Below are positions 11,551-25,059 of a DNA stretch of 64,000 nt, in pieces. The DNA comes from Megalonaias nervosa (taxonomy: Eukaryota; Mollusca; Bivalvia; Unionida; Unionidae), in NCBI GenBank assembly GCA_016617855.1, contig JAECUM010093679.1:1-64000 (forward strand). The letters are read 5' to 3'. Positions within the stretch are counted from its first letter, which is position 1. Each line of letters begins with the position of its first letter. The notes below the pieces were generated by a model. The model worked only from the letters and a program-made list of their open reading frames with translations, did not search any database and was not told where the DNA came from. A program made the position numbers and the translations under genes.

Positions 11551-12904
11551 CAGACTCTCTTAAGAAGGTGTCACGCATAACGGTGTAGATACGGCTACAT
11601 CTGGGGAATATGGCGATGCAAGAGAGGTAGTGGGATCGACTGTAAGAAAAGACAGACAGAGTCCTTCTGATTCGGCTAGGAATGAACTCTGTAAGAAAAG
11701 ACATACAGAGCCCTTCTGATTCTGCTGGGAACGAACTTTATTTACATACTTGATATATAGATATATAATACTACATTCTAGAAATACATCTTATAAAGCC
11801 TTATATTTAAAATACACGAAACACATATACAATTATACTTTTCCTTCGAGCTTACCAACTTCATACACTTGTATCATTTTAGGACATAATCAGATAATTA
11901 AATCTCGACTAAATTCATGATAGCCAAAGAGTATAAAATTCAATAGTTGCGATTAATGCAACAATCATTTTGAAGAAATGTATTTTACTAAATTTAAAAT
12001 AGAATACTAATTTGGAATAGATTACTAAACATTATTCTTTATTACTTAAAGAATATTGTATTTCCAAATTAAATCTAAACATGAAGTTGGTAGCGAATTC
12101 GTCTTTTCCAATAATAATTACCATAAATACAAATGAATATAAATTCTTTAAAACAATTAAACATTCCATTACATTATAATATAAAATAGAAAGAATTCAG
12201 AAAAATGTTGCAAAAGTATGAACTTTATCAAGAAAAATCTCTAACATTAGAAATGTACTTATTCTTTAAAGAAATTTACGAACACAGACGATTCTTACCT
12301 GTAAGAAAAGACAGACATAGTCTTTCTAATTCTGCTAGGAACGAACTAATTTGCGCAAGCCTGCTTCTCAATTTATACACAATTTTGAACGCATCCCCAT
12401 GGCCAAATAAGGAAATACGTTAGATGCTTGCATTCGTCCGCTTCGAATCAGAACGAGACTCCTGTCTAATCCTACTGGAACCAAGTATGTTGACCTACGT
12501 CTTCAGACAGACAATTTTGCCTCATAAGCTTATTTATTTCGAAAAACGATGAGTCTTATAGCTTACTCAGTGAAGGAAAATTTTAGGAATCTGGTCTATC
12601 GGTATTAGCAACACTTACGAGTGCAAATTTTGCTGACTAGGTATACAAGAGAAATGTATATTACAAGGGGTATTTGTACTTGCTGGTAAGGGCGCAATCT
12701 TTATTAAAATAGTATATAGTTGTAATAAGAAAATAAACAAAATTACTCTCAATATTTTTTTAGTGGAAATTACTTTCAATATAATTTAATGAAAAATTAC
12801 TTTTAATACAATTTAGAGAAAATTTCAATCTTATTACTTTTGCTCAAAAATTCTGTCCTAATAGAAGTACAAAGTGCCCATTGACATTTTGGACGAAAAC
12901 ACTA
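10961..12904. other. no gene; GT microsatellite and a dispersed 50-bp repeat
   Basis: A (GT)n run lies at 11501-11549. A unit of about 50 bp starting GTAAGAAAAGACAGACA and ending GAACGAACT occurs twice in tandem at 11642-11740 and again at 12301-12350. It might be part of an unidentified LTR or transposon end, but no pairing termini were found. The rest is AT-rich. Confidence 0.5.
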
Positions 12905-13224
12905 TTTTGAGATTATTGTGAATTCATTCAAAGACATTTTGTATTATACCATTGTGATACATCAGGACTATTAGTATATCAGCACGTTCAAGACTACTGG
13001 TTCATCAACACATTCAAGATTGGAATTAATCCGGAACACTCTATACTTTTTAACTTGTGATAGAACTTTTAGGATTAATTGGTATTTAATTGACAATACT
13101 GTAAGTCCCTCTTGAATGTTCATGTTGAAACTTAAGGAATTAAATTATTTGTTGAATTTTACAAAACTTGTTGGATATGGTTTTTTTTTTCTGTTAGTTA
13201 GTTTAAGACCATAGAGTCGTAACA
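12905..13224 (+). mobile_element. 5'-truncated LTR relic of the Gypsy family
   Basis: The right end, with AAATTATTTGTTGAATTTTA, ACTTGTTGG and GTCGTAACA, matches the 3' ends of the LTRs at 28732-29606 and, in inverse, 29821-30720. The left limit is uncertain because the match fades before about 12905. Confidence 0.6.
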
Positions 13225-14324
13225 GGATGTATTTGTAAATTTGAACTCAAGTTTCCAAGCTTGGAATAACTAGAACTGTTAACTATAAAGATCGTGTACG
13301 GCTGCACACAGTAATCGTGCATGATCGATATTTTTATATGATCAATAATAATATATACTTTTAAAAACTAATTCAAATCTACATAATGGAATTCTTAACT
13401 AAATGACCTGCACCGAAGCGGCAAGTGCAATTCCAATGTTTGATACCCCTAACGTCAGCATTGTACATTCTTGACACTACATGTATAGAGAAATGCATAT
13501 GGCAAGCTGCTTCATCTGAAAATAAAAAGATACTTTCACATCGAAGGAATTTCAAACCACTGACTGTTGCTTTACGTCTACAACACGCAGCTGTACTTAT
13601 GGTGCAACATTTGCATAAATATAAATTTCCATACTCATGTCTGACTGCGAGTGTAGCTTCTCTGTTTTTGTATTTCTCAGATCCATATATGAGAGGGTTG
13701 GTGTGAAAATATTACGTTGCGCTAGTAATTGTAGAGTAGTGTTCATACTGACAGGAGTAAAATTCGCATATATCAAAAATTTCTAGTTGCATTTATTTAT
13801 CGTATTTTAATTGTGTTTTAAAAATCTCTATATGCCAATATGAAAAAAATAGTACACTATCAACATCACAAATTGTTTGCAGCAGAGCAGCTGGAACAGG
13901 CCTGCTTAATTTCGTAAAAATAAAAATATAAGGAAACTGCATGACCTAGCTTGGCGACTGGTTAGCGGGTCGTGACCTAGCTTGGAGACTGGTTAGCAGT
14001 TCATTTGAATAAATGTTATGCTATTCCTGATTGACAGCAGAAAAGTCAATTTCGTCTCTAAAATAAGTTAGAAGATAGTAGCTACAATGCATGTATTGCT
14101 TGTTGCTGTGTTTATTTTCACTCTAGTCCTTAATAAAAAATATTCGGTATTATATGCAGACGCGACGGCAGATAGTTTATGCAATGTTTAAAGAAGACCC
14201 TCACTGAGCAAGGAACCAAGTTTTGTTGGGTTTTTTTCCTTCTTTTCTCAGCCTCTTTTTTTCATTTAGAAAAAAATTGCAAACTGAATATCAAGGACTT
14301 CACAAGCAAAAATATATACAACTA
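13225..14324. other. no gene recognised
   Basis: AT-rich. A two-copy repeat of about 31 bp (TGACCTAGCTTGG...) is at 13942-13996. A 93-codon frame at 13425-13706 has no recognisable motif. Confidence 0.4.
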
Positions 14325-14490
14325 AAAGTTCCCTCACGTTACTTTGGAAGAAAATTGCTTTCATGCTACAACTTAAAAGTTCCCCCTACATGTTACTTTG
14401 GAAGAAATCACTTTTGTGCTACAACTTAAAAGTTCCTTCTAGACGTTACTTTGGAAGAAAATTATTTGCATGTGATAATTTAAAGTTCTT
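14325..14490. repeat. tandem repeat, unit about 52 bp, three to four copies
   Basis: The copies share TTACTTTGGAAGAAAAT and GCTACAACTTAAAAGTTCC. Confidence 0.85.
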
Positions 14491-15787
14491 CCTGCATGCA
14501 GAGTATGAAGGGTGTCGCTTTCAAGATGAAATTCTTTCTTTTCTCTTCCTTCTTGCCGGGTTTATATAAATATTTCGGGTTGTCCAATAAAATTTGTGTT
14601 GTGTCCATGTTGTTTGTAGCAAACAAAACAAACATTATTTACTGCAAACATAATATTTAGTAAAGTAAATAAAATGCCTGTCATTGTGTGTGCGTGTGTG
14701 TAGTTTTTTTTAAAAAAACTTTAAATGGAGAGGAATGCAGTAGTGTTTCCTCTCACAACGATCAATACGAAGCTATTCTAGCTCATTCTACACGATGACG
14801 TATACTGGGAAAAGTTGAGTTGAAACGTCTTTATTCGTGGTTGGATTTCTTTGGGGGTGGGATGGTTTGGCGTGGTTGGTAGGTGGGTGGTTACAAGGTA
14901 GAGGTGAGACCTAATGACATGTAATTTATTGCAATATCATGTAATATTTCTTTCCATCAAAGATGTACAATTGAAACAACACGCTAAATAAGGGAGGCGA
15001 TTTAAGACTCAACGCCTGCCTGTAACGTTTAGTTCCCCCTGATAATCGCGATAACAGTAAATCTTCAGAGACGTGTGGAACGCGTTGGAAAAGGAAACAA
15101 TAAGGAACTGGAAAAGAAAGAAAGAAAAAAAAAACAAAAATAGTATCCAGCGGGAACGCACTAACTGCTGGAGATTTAAAAGCTACAAAATCTGATATGA
15201 CAGAGTTTATGTAATTAGCACACAGAAACCACAAAAGAAAGCACTTTTTGGACTTCTGTTTTTTGTCATTTCCATCTACGTATTCACGGTTTTCTCAGAT
15301 ATTCGAGACCATTTGGTATGGCCAGTCGAAAATTTCATGGCCCCCATTAGTGTGACTCTTTCGCAAACAAGAAATGTCAGGGTTGAATGCGATGAGGAAA
15401 TAAAAGGATGAAAGTCCACCTCACAATACACAACATGTTTGGCACTCGGATCGTTTGCTAAGAAATTATGGTTTTTATTGGAACTAATTAAAAATATTAA
15501 AGATGCGAGAGAACCGTGAAATATCAGTAGGCATTAGTTTTGGACTTTGGAAATTTGTTGCCAATCGAGTCCAAATATGTTCATTTTTATATGGCTGAAA
15601 GACTTTAAGAATCGAAAGATTATATCCTAAATGCATTCTGTCTGTCTGTCTCTGCTTTTGAAGATGGAACGGAAATAAGCTCCTTTATCTTACGTACCAT
15701 GCCTCGACCAAGATGACCAACTATAAGAGAAGCTGATGCAATCCATCGTTCTCAAAGAACCTGCTATTGGCAATAAGAATTCAATCT
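14491..15787. other. no gene recognised
   Basis: Single-copy sequence with a short CTGT run near 15640. No repeat or coding signal was seen. Confidence 0.4.
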
Positions 15788-16455
15788 ACATGCCATAGGA
15801 CTTTGAGTTTTAAAATCCAAATCCCATAGGACTTTTGTATTTTGAAATCCATATGGCCTAGGACTTTGCGTTTTGAAATCCACATGCCATATGATTCTGC
15901 GTTTTGAAATCCATATGTCATAGGACTTTGCGTTTTGAAATCCACATGCCATAGGATTTTGCGTTTTGAAATCCTTATGTCATAGGACTTTGCGTTTTGA
16001 AATCCATGTGTCGTAGGACTTTGCGTTTTTAAATCCATATATCATAGGACTTTGCGTTTTGAAATCCATATGCCATAGGACTTTGTGTTTTGAAATCCAC
16101 ATACCATAAGATTTTGCGTTTTGAAATCCATTGAAATCCATATGTCATAGGACTTTGCGTTTTGAAATCCGTATGTTATAGGACTTTGCGTTTTGAAACT
16201 CATATGTCATATGACTTTGCGTTTTGAAATCCGTATGTCATTGGATTTTGCGTTTTGAAATCCATTGAAATCCATAAGCCATAGGACTTTGCGTTTTGAA
16301 ATCCATATGTCATAGGACTTTGTGTTTTGAAATCCATATTGCATAGGACTTTGCGTTTTGAAATATATATGTCATAGGACTTTGCGTTTTGAAATCCGTA
16401 TGTCATAGGATTTTGTATTTTGAAATCCATGTCATAGGACTTTGCGTTTTTAAAT
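15788..16455. repeat. 31-bp minisatellite, about 21 copies
   Basis: The unit contains ATAGGACTTTGCGTTTTGAA followed by ATCCATATGTC. Two units carry an extra ATTGAAATCC. The minus-strand frames over it are artefacts of three units equalling 31 codons. Confidence 0.95.
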
Positions 16456-16559
16456 ATAAGATACAGATATTTGGACTAATTTTAAATGGAATTTATCAAA
16501 AGAGTCAAATTATTTTTATCATTCAAGAACCTAGGCGAGCAAGAGTTGAAACTATTTAA

Positions 16560-17215
16560 TTAATAAATTTAAAACAAATGTAAGATTCTATTTATCATAT
16601 GACAAAAGAGACTGACATGTTAATACTGTGCTGGTGATAGAATGTCTCAGATTATGCATTCTAGGCTAAGAACAAATAGAAGTAATTTAAATTACGATTT
16701 ATATACGAATCATGTATCTAATAATAAGCATTGCTCCTGCGGTAAAACTGAGAATGCAAAATACTTTCTTCTAGACTGTTCCAAATATTCAAATCTTAGA
16801 GATCAAATCCTATACACACTCCCCTTCGATCTTACGATTGAAACATTATTATTTGGCAACCCTATGGTAACTGTAGAAAATAACACACAAATATTTTTAA
16901 CTGTGCAAAATTATATTAAGATGACCAAGAGATTAAATTAATTGACTGAACTCACAACCTTTTGAATCGCAATTAATTAGTTTTTATTTTTGTTATGTTT
17001 TTGTATGAAGTTTATGCACATTTTCTGTATAACCGTTTGTACCGGCATCCATATCACTGATGTTATATATTTTTTTTTTACTACTGTTGGGGAGACAGTG
17101 CTAATAAGCTTATGCTTTCTACTGAATCCTCCAAAATCATATGTTTGTAATTGCATTCGACAAAGTTTCTCAAATAAATATGGTGTAAACTACAAAAGAC
17201 CGAATTAGTGAAGTG
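16560..17215 (+). mobile_element. C-terminal fragment of a LINE ORF2
   Basis: The open frame at 16642-16941 reads MHSRLRTNRSNLNYDLYTNH followed by a Cys/His cluster, CSCGKTENAKYFLLDC, the pattern of a zinc-knuckle-like C-terminus in several LINE clades (HxRLR, CxCG, H/Y-LLxC). Reverse transcriptase sequence is absent, so the copy is 5'-truncated close to the 31-bp array on its left. Clade undetermined. Confidence 0.7.
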
Positions 17216-17555
17216 TAATGACCTTCAAATGCATTGGATACATTGGTCAATGCACCTTGCATGACGTCATGATTTACTAGGTCAAGTGATGTTATTATAC
17301 ATAGGATACAATGACTGCCCTTGTTTTAGGTTATATAAATAATTGCCTACGTGGGGCATCCATGTATATCATGTTACCCAATGGCTTCGTAGAGGGCATC
17401 ATAGCATATGCAATGTGCATACCTGCCAGATCACGACATGTCAAGCAAAAACACCAGTTTTGATTCCCTCCCCCCAAACAAAGTTTTCTAGAAACATGAT
17501 TTCCAGTAAATCGTATAAGCAATTTCAAAAAATGGAGACACCTTTCTTAACCTTG
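17216..17555. other. no feature recognised
   Basis: Single-copy sequence between two LINE fragments. Short frames only. Confidence 0.4.
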
Positions 17556-18360
17556 GTTTCCTGCGCCGCAACCTCCAAATCAACAATGAAGAAGTAAAAA
17601 GCGCAGCATATTTCACTCTGGTTCGACCTGGTCTTGGGTATTGCTCGACTGTGTGGAACCCACATAATAAAGATCTAATAAATAAGATAGAGATGGTTCA
17701 GAGGAGAGCTGCTAGATTCACCACAAATAAATATCGTAACACTAGCAGTGTCAGTGCAATGTTGAACCATCTCCAGTGGGAATCACTCGAATCCAGGCGA
17801 ACCAAGGCCTAGCTGACCATGTTGTACAAGATTGCGAACAACCTAGTGGACATACCAGCGGACAAATACCTGACCCTGGCATATAGACAAACTAGGGTAA
17901 ACCACAGAAAAAAGTTCCAATTAAAGTCAGCATCGACAAATTGCTTCAAGTTTAGCTTCTTCCCATGTACAATAGGGACTTGGAACAAATTACCAGCAAT
18001 AATTGCAGAAGCTCCTGACTTGGTATCGTACAAGCAGGAGCTTTCCAAAATCACACTCTAATGAACTAGTCAGCTACATGTAAGACCTAGTGATTCTCAG
18101 GGCTATGCCGGTTGAGGTTTCATATCTCATCGCCGCTACGGTAGCCGGATTGGTCTGAGTATGAAGGAACGAAAACGTACACTGACACTCTTTTACTTAT
18201 TTCTGCCTTTCCTATCATTACTCTTCTGATTGTCCTATCACTTCCGTCTTCTCTTTATCTTTGACCACGCACCACCCGTTGCTTAAGAGTTAAGTGTGAC
18301 TGCGTCAACGTATTTATAGATATAGACATCAACATAATAAATGATTGTAAACCTGTATAA
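17556..18360 (+). mobile_element. 3' end of a CR1/L2-type LINE
   Basis: Plus-strand reading contains LRRNLQINNEEVKSAAYFTL, VRPGLGYCSTVWNPH, KIEMVQRRAARFTTN, LQWESLESRR, NLVDIPADKYLT and SFFPCTIGTWNKLP, the typical C-terminal region of CR1/L2-like reverse transcriptases. It ends with a stop near 18061. One in-frame TAG lies near 17810. The sequence after the stop, to about 18360, is probably its 3' UTR. The 5' part is missing. Confidence 0.85.
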
Positions 18361-18880
18361 ACAGCAAAAAGTTATGATTCGCGTAGATTCAAGCTAAAGA
18401 AATCAAATCTGGTCAGTTTACACTGTTAGTTGACATTGATATGGCAACAGGAACCTCCACTCAACAGATTACATAATCTGCTGACAATAGCTCAGGTGAT
18501 TTGGTGCTTGGTACGTCTGTGAGTACTGTTTACTTAAGTAAGGGACGGACCAATTTCGGGAGGAGGGAGGGGTGTGTGGCAGGATATTTCTTTCCAACCA
18601 TTTTTTTCCCTCAAGAATGTTTTAATTGGATAATATAATGGCTAGAATAAGTTCTTGTTTTGTACCACTCAGAGCAAGAGTATTTATTTCAAGGTAACTG
18701 GGGGCTAGAAGTTTTTTTCTCAAAACAATCCCAGGCCCCTCCATCACTACCTCCTCCCAAAAATTAAACGGTTGGGGACGATGCAAGCTTGTTACCAAAA
18801 TGGGTAAAAAGCATAAAAACATTAGATTTGGAGTGAATACAGCGGGTTTTTTTAAACCGTACTAATACATGGTTCTTTAC
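18361..18880. other. no feature recognised
   Basis: Single-copy, without repeats or coding signal. A G-rich run (GGGAGGAGGGAGGGG) is near 18560. Confidence 0.4.
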
Positions 18881-19152
18881 GTGTGTGTGTGTGTGTGTGT
18901 GTGTGTGATTTGGATTTTTAACGTAGCTTTAACAATTTTGCAGCCATATCGCTACGATGTCTTCAGTGTGACATTTTATAGTGATGTCTAGCACTGAGGC
19001 ATCATGCCGCAAACATGTAGCATCATGTCCCACCCAATCACATTATCCTGACACCGGGCCGACCAGTCCTAGCTCTAACCTCTTAATGCTGAGCTCCAAG
19101 CGAGGCAGCTGCTAGTACCATTTTTATTAGTCTTTGGTATGACTCGACCGGG
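18881..19152 (-). mobile_element. tRNA-derived SINE, second family, head-truncated
   Basis: On the minus strand it runs from the end of the tRNA-like head (CGGTCGAGTCATACC) through the conserved body GGGACATGATGCTACATG to a (CA)n tail, seen here as (GT)n at 18881-18907. It aligns with 19980-20310, 48521-48865 and 60208-60513. Confidence 0.85.
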
Positions 19153-19570
19153 TATCTTTATGTAAATGTAGATTAAAAGACAAGATTCGTAACCAGAGAA
19201 ATTAAAGTTTCACACCTAGCCCTCGATTTCCGAACAGTTTTCGCATTTACAATAATACCTTTTAATAATATAGGTGTCATTTTAATGTGGAGAGATTTTA
19301 GTTTTCAATGAGCTATAGCACATTTTTACAAGCTAGACATATGGAAAGCTAAGGGCCAGAAAATGTCAAACTTGTGCGATTTTTCGTCGGGTTAACGAGT
19401 TTTACGTTGGTCCAGGGAACCTGTATTTTATGCCTTAATTGTCACTAAAAAGCACACGTGGCACTTTGAAGCCCATGTTGCAGAAGAAAGCGGTATGTTG
19501 AAATCTCTCTTGCAGAAGAAAAGGGTATATTGAATCGCCCAGTACACTATAGTGTCATTTCATTAATGTA
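19153..19570. other. no feature recognised
   Basis: Single-copy sequence. A short two-copy motif with TTGCAGAAGAAA is near 19480-19520. Confidence 0.4.
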
Positions 19571-20366
19571 AATGTATTTAAGCATATTGCAACTCGAAGC
19601 AGTGACATATGTGCATCCTTTAATTATACTGCAATTCGAACAAGCGATACATGTGCATCCTTTAATTATACTACAATTCGAACAAGCGACATATGTGCAT
19701 CCTTTAATTATACTGCAGTTCGAACAAGCGATATATGTGCATCCTTTAATTATACTGCAATTCGAACAAGCGATATATGTGCATCCTTTAAACATATTGC
19801 AAGTCGAACCATGTACATACTTTTTTTAAGCATATTGCAACTCGAACCAATGACGTGCATGGATCCTTTAAGCATATTGTAACTTGAACCTGGGACATAT
19901 GTACATCCTTTAAGCATATTGTAACTTGAACAAGGGACATATGTACATCCTTTAAGCATATTGTAACTTAAACCAATGGACCGCTCCGGTGGCCTAGAGG
20001 TTAGAGCGTCCGTCTCGGATGCAGGAGGTCGCAGGTTCGAACCCTGGCCGAGTCATACCAAATACTTCTTACTTCTAAATATGGTACTAACAGCTGCCTC
20101 GCTAGGCGCTCATCATTAAGAGATTAGTGTTAAGACTGGTCGGCCTGGTGTTAGGATAATGTGACTGGGTGGGACATGATGCTACATGTCTGCAGCATGA
20201 TGCTCCAGTGCTAGACATCGCTATGAACTGCAGACATCGTAGCGATATGACTGAAAAACCATTTTTTTTTAAAGCTACATTAAAAATCCAAATCACACAT
20301 TCACACACACTCGAACCAAGTACACATGAACATCATTTAAGCATATTGCAACTGGAACCAGGGTCA

Positions 20367-20416
<50 letters not shown>

Positions 20417-20430
20417 TTTAAGTATATTAC
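19571..20430. repeat. 42-bp minisatellite interrupted by a SINE
   Basis: About ten units at 19571-19979, built on TGTGCATCCTTTAATTATAC and GCAATTCGAACAAGCGA, resume at 20311-20430 on the other side of a SINE. The right-hand part carries an (AT)n run at about 20368-20414. Confidence 0.9.
19980..20310 (+). mobile_element. full-length tRNA-derived SINE, second family
   Basis: The head CCGCTCCGGTGGCCTAGAGG has an A-box-like element, and CAGGTTCGAACCCTGG is a good B-box. A conserved body with GGGACATGATGCTACATG and a short CA-rich tail follow. The tRNA-like head suggests internal RNA polymerase III promotion of the source element. It sits inside the 42-bp array. Confidence 0.9.
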
Positions 20431-20579
20431 AAGATGCTTCAAATTCATCTGGGAATAATTTTTTTCATTTGACAGTAAATATTGTATGGATTAATATATA
20501 TATAATTTGTTTTTCAATTTATCAATGCGGGGGTGCAATGTCTAGGAATGCTAAATGTTCTTGGCAGGGCCTTCAACTC

Positions 20580-21070
20580 AATAATGGAATGGAAAATCAG
20601 GAACCACACCTTTTCTAGATGATAATGTGGACTGCTGGAAATGAAATCCATTCAAGGTCTCAGTAGTGTAAAGTTACATGCCGGATCCTTGGTGAAGCAG
20701 TACAGCAGACACTAAAGTCAGGTGGATGGTAAATCAGGGGGCATAACTCCTGTAAATTATGTCATGGGACACCGGACATTAATTTCAATCAAGGTCTTAT
20801 CAATATGACGATCCTTGACATATTCCATTGACATCAAGCTAACTTTGGCAAAACAATGCTGCATAAACCAACTTGAGGAGGACAGACAAACTGGGAGAAT
20901 AAGTCCCGTAAACTGCCATGGAATGCTGGACATCAACATCATTCAAGTATTCATCAGTATATGGCCACAAACCTTAGCAAAGAGATGCTGCAGAAACCAG
21001 TCAGGAGAATAGACAATCAAGGGGGGATAACTCCTGTACATAACATTGTGGATTGCTAGATGCTCAACAT
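20580..21070. repeat. old, degenerate tandem repeat of about 140 bp
   Basis: Three or four diverged copies share motifs such as GGGGGCATAACTCCTGTAAA, ATTCAAG and CTGGACATCAAC. It is much older than the surrounding arrays. Confidence 0.55.
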
Positions 21071-21117
21071 ATTGAATGTTGCATTGTTATAAAAGCTACA
21101 CAGCTAATTTGGTTGAA

Positions 21118-21372
21118 ATGCAAATGGTCAGACTTTTATTGTATCCTGTTATCACAAGATTTAGTGCAATCACACAGAAATGCAAATGGTCAGACTTTTA
21201 TTGTATCCTGTTATCACAAGATTTAGTGCAATCACACAGAAATGCAAATGGTCAGACTTTTATTGTATCCTGTTATCACAAGATTTAGTGCAATCACACA
21301 GAAATGCAAATGGACTGACTTTTATTGTATCCTGTTATCACAAGATTTAGTGCATCACACAGAAATGCAAAT
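21118..21372. repeat. 62-bp tandem repeat, about four near-identical copies
   Basis: Units contain GCAAATGGTCAGACTTTTAT and CACAAGATTTAGTGCAATC. Copies are nearly identical, so the expansion is recent. Confidence 0.95.
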
Positions 21373-21411
21373 TATTTTCATTGATAAAATTATTTGCATG
21401 CAGTAAAAAAT

Positions 21412-21830
21412 ATGCACTGATAGTCAAGTAAATCTAAGGCACTGTAGAAAATCTGTGCTGATAGTCAAGTAAATCTAAGTCATTGTAGAAAATCTGTGCT
21501 AATAGTCAAGTAAATCTAAGTCATTGTAGAAAATCTGTGCTGATAGTCAAGTAAATCTAAGTCATTGTAGAAGATCTGTGCTGATAGTCAAGTAAATTTA
21601 AGGCATTGTAGAAAATCAGTGCTGATAGTCGAGTAAATCTAAGGCATCATAGAAAATCTGTGCTGATAGCAAAGTAAATCTAAGGCATTGTAAAAAATCT
21701 GTGCAGAGATAAAATCATTATACACCACGCAATCAAAATCTGGGCTGGGATAAAATCATTGTACACCAGGCAGTCAAAATCTGTGCAGGGATAAAATCAT
21801 TATACACCAGGCAGTCATAAACTCTCCATC
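21412..21830. repeat. two adjacent 41-42 bp arrays
   Basis: 21412-21700 has about seven copies with TGATAGTCAAGTAAATCTAA. 21700-21830 has three copies with GGGATAAAATCATTATACAC. The boundary is a shared AAAATCTGTGC. Confidence 0.9.
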
Positions 21831-22814
21831 TCTTACCATACATGGAGGGTTGTCTGACTGATATATGTTCAGTGCACTACAAAATACTGAGGGAATTTAT
21901 TTTATTTGGGTCAAAAAATGAACAAAAGAAAGTCAGAAAGGTAGTAAAGTGTTTATTTTCTACAGCTCTCACAGTTTTAGATTTTAGCACTTGAAGTATA
22001 TGACCACCAGGTAGTGACAAACCAACCCTACATACATCTAGATATACCTTGTTATTATGATATGCAATATAATATGATTCATTATGGATTTCATGCAAAG
22101 GTATGCAGTATAAAAGGAATCAATATGGATATCAATATAGAAAGATTCTATGCGGATTTCAAGCAATACAGTTATTGTAGCTACTCACACCTTTATTGTG
22201 TATTATAAACATCAGTTAATAGCCATGATGTTCATATTTCCAACCAAATGAGACATCATACATACAACAATTTGATGAAGTCTCCATTGGAACTAACTAC
22301 TCCAAAATATGATGATCCGGGTCAATAAAAATAATCCTTTTCCAATAGGTGATTTAATATACCTTATCAACTATGCTGCATAACAAAAATTTCCTTTTTC
22401 TATATTATTTAAATAATTCATTAATTAATTCATGCCAAATTACATATATCATCTTAATTACAAGCATCTCATTAAGATTTACATAAATACAAATAAGTCA
22501 TTTCCTCTAGTTACATTTAGATGAGTTGGAATTAACTTTCTCCAAATATCTCAAAATGGCAGGAAAAGGAGGATAACACATATGTCTTAGACACATGTTG
22601 TTAATGTTAAACTTTCAAAACTCCACAGTAAAGTGTTTGAACAACTAAATTAAGAAGAATCTTTCACTCCAGTAGAATATAAATACACACAAAAACAGCA
22701 ACCATTAAGTTTTCACTGACACGCAATAAGATGAATGTTTCCTGCTGTATGTGATATTTCATCTCCATGCAAATTTTTTTTTCAATTTAGATTTCTGGCA
22801 ATCTTATCAATTAC
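21831..22814. other. no feature recognised
   Basis: AT-rich, without coding or repeat structure beyond short ATTAATTA palindromes near 22420. Confidence 0.4.
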
Positions 22815-23960
22815 AATTATGCCCTTTGCATACTGATGACAGCATTTTGACCCAGATTACACTCATCATGCATTTTGCATACTGATGACAGCATTTTGAC
22901 CTAGATTACAGTCATCATGCATTTTGCATACTGATGACAGCATTTTGACCCAGATTACAGTCATCATACCTGCTGCATACTGATGACAGCATTTTGACCT
23001 AGATTACAATTTTCATTATGCCTTTTGCATACTGATGACAGCATTTTGACCTAGACTACAGTCATCATGCACTTTGCATACTGATAGCATTTGACGTAGA
23101 TTACAGTCATCATGCCTGTAGCGTACTGATGACAGCATTTTGACCCAGATTACAGTTTTCATTATGCCTTTTGCATACTGATGACAGCATTTGACCTAGA
23201 TTACAGTCATTGTGCATTTTGCATACTGATGACAGCAGTTTGACCTAGATTACAGTCATCATGCCTGTTGCATACTGATGACAGCATTTTGACCCTGATT
23301 ACAGTTTTCATTATGCCTTTTGCAAACTAATGACAGCATTTTGACCTAGATTACAGTCATCATGCCTGCTGCATACTGATAGCATTTTGACCCTGATTAC
23401 AGTTTTTATTATGCCTTTTGCATACTGATGACAGCATTTGACCTAGATTACAGTCATCATGCCTTTTGCATACTGATGACAGCATTTTGACCCAGACTAA
23501 TGTTTTCATTATGCCTTTTGCATACTGATGACAGTATTTTGACCTTGATTACAATCATCATGCCTGTTGCATACTGATGACAGCATTTTGACCCAGATTA
23601 CAATTTTCATTATGCCTGTTGCATACTGATGACAGCATTTTGACCTAGGTTACAGTCATCATGCCTGTTGCATACTGATAGCATTTTGACCCTGATTACA
23701 GTTTTCATTATGCCTTTTGCATACTGATGACAGCATTTGACCTAGATTACAGTCATCATGCCTTTTGCATACTAATGACAGCATTTTGATACAGATTACA
23801 GTTTTCATTATGTGTTTTGCATACTGATGACAGCATTTTGACCCAGATTACAGTTTTCATTATGCGTTTTGCATACTGATGACAGCATTTTGACCCAGAT
23901 TACAGTTTTCATTATGCCTTTTGTATACTGATGACAGCATTTTGACACAAATTATCATAC
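22815..23960. repeat. minisatellite, unit 45-53 bp, about 23 copies
   Basis: Units share TTTTGCATACTGATGACAGC and GATTACAGT, and then either CATCATGCC or TTTCATTATGCC. The two alternating endings give partial higher-order structure. Confidence 0.95.
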
Positions 23961-24277
23961 AAGAAAATCAAAGCAATGTGTCTTTTATTATTTGCTTTCG
24001 CTTTTACCTGTTTACATAGAAGCTCTGGCTATACAATATAATATGGGAGATAACTCTAAGAGTCTTCTTGCATATAGTACAACACTCCCTCACTATAAGG
24101 TCCTTCATTATAAATGGTTCTTGCAGTAAGGCAAGTATGGTCATGCATACCATTTAATTAAATGGCAGTGAAATTATATGCATCATGTATTTCATTATAA
24201 GGCAGAGCTCACTATAAGGTGGTAGACTCTGTGGCTTCCACGGACAACATTATAATGAGGGACTATGGTACTTGTAA

Positions 24278-24341
<64 letters not shown>

Positions 24342-25059
24342 TACATACCTGCCTAATCATGGCACCACAAGAAAAGCACAAATTTTTCCTCCCAAACCTC
24401 CTGACACAGTTGTGTTTGTAAATACACAAATTCCAATACTTATGAAAAATGAAATGAGAGAAAGAGAGAGAGACCTTTCTTGAGGCTGTGAAAACTGCCA
24501 TGATTCCCATAGCTTCACACTTAATGCTTATGGAATACTGTAAGACCTGGGCAATTTATTAGTTAAGTGTCAAAAAGGCAGTTAAAAGGTAAAGGTAGTC
24601 AGAGAGAAACAACCACCACTCCACAGATTACTTAACTAAATGACAATAGCTAAGGAGATTGAGTGCTTGCTATTCCTTTCAGCACTGCTTTGGGAGATTC
24701 CATTAAGCTATTTGCATAGGTAGAGTACACAAAGTGGAATAACCCAATTCATTTGGAGTTTGATAAACTGGAGATACTTGTTTAGGAAATAAATGTTAAA
24801 GACAAGTTTCTACTGTATTCCACTGTCCAAGGATATTAAAGACAAGTTTCTACTGTATTCCACTTTCCAAAGGATATCAAAGACAAGTTTCTACTGAATT
24901 CCATTGTCCAAAAGGATATTAAGACAGAAACTTGATGTTTTGTTTATTTAATGTCAGTGTGGTTGTGATTATTTGAGTGTGTGCACATGTTTATTTTAAT
25001 GATATATGACAATGCTTAGTCAACCAGCTAATTTTGGTTTGGAAGTATATTAAATATTA
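23961..25059. other. region beyond the transglutaminase 3' end
   Basis: It contains an (AT)n run at 24277-24341 and three copies of a 40-bp unit with AAAGACAAGTTTCTACTG at 24785-24925. AATAAA on the minus strand also occurs at 24943-24948 and 24990-24995, as alternative distal poly(A) signals for the gene. Confidence 0.5.

Noticed and set aside
19980..20055. Possible true tRNA gene
   Set aside because: The A- and B-box regions are those of a SINE head. The same head and body recur at 48521-48865 and 60208-60513, and no full cloverleaf was found.
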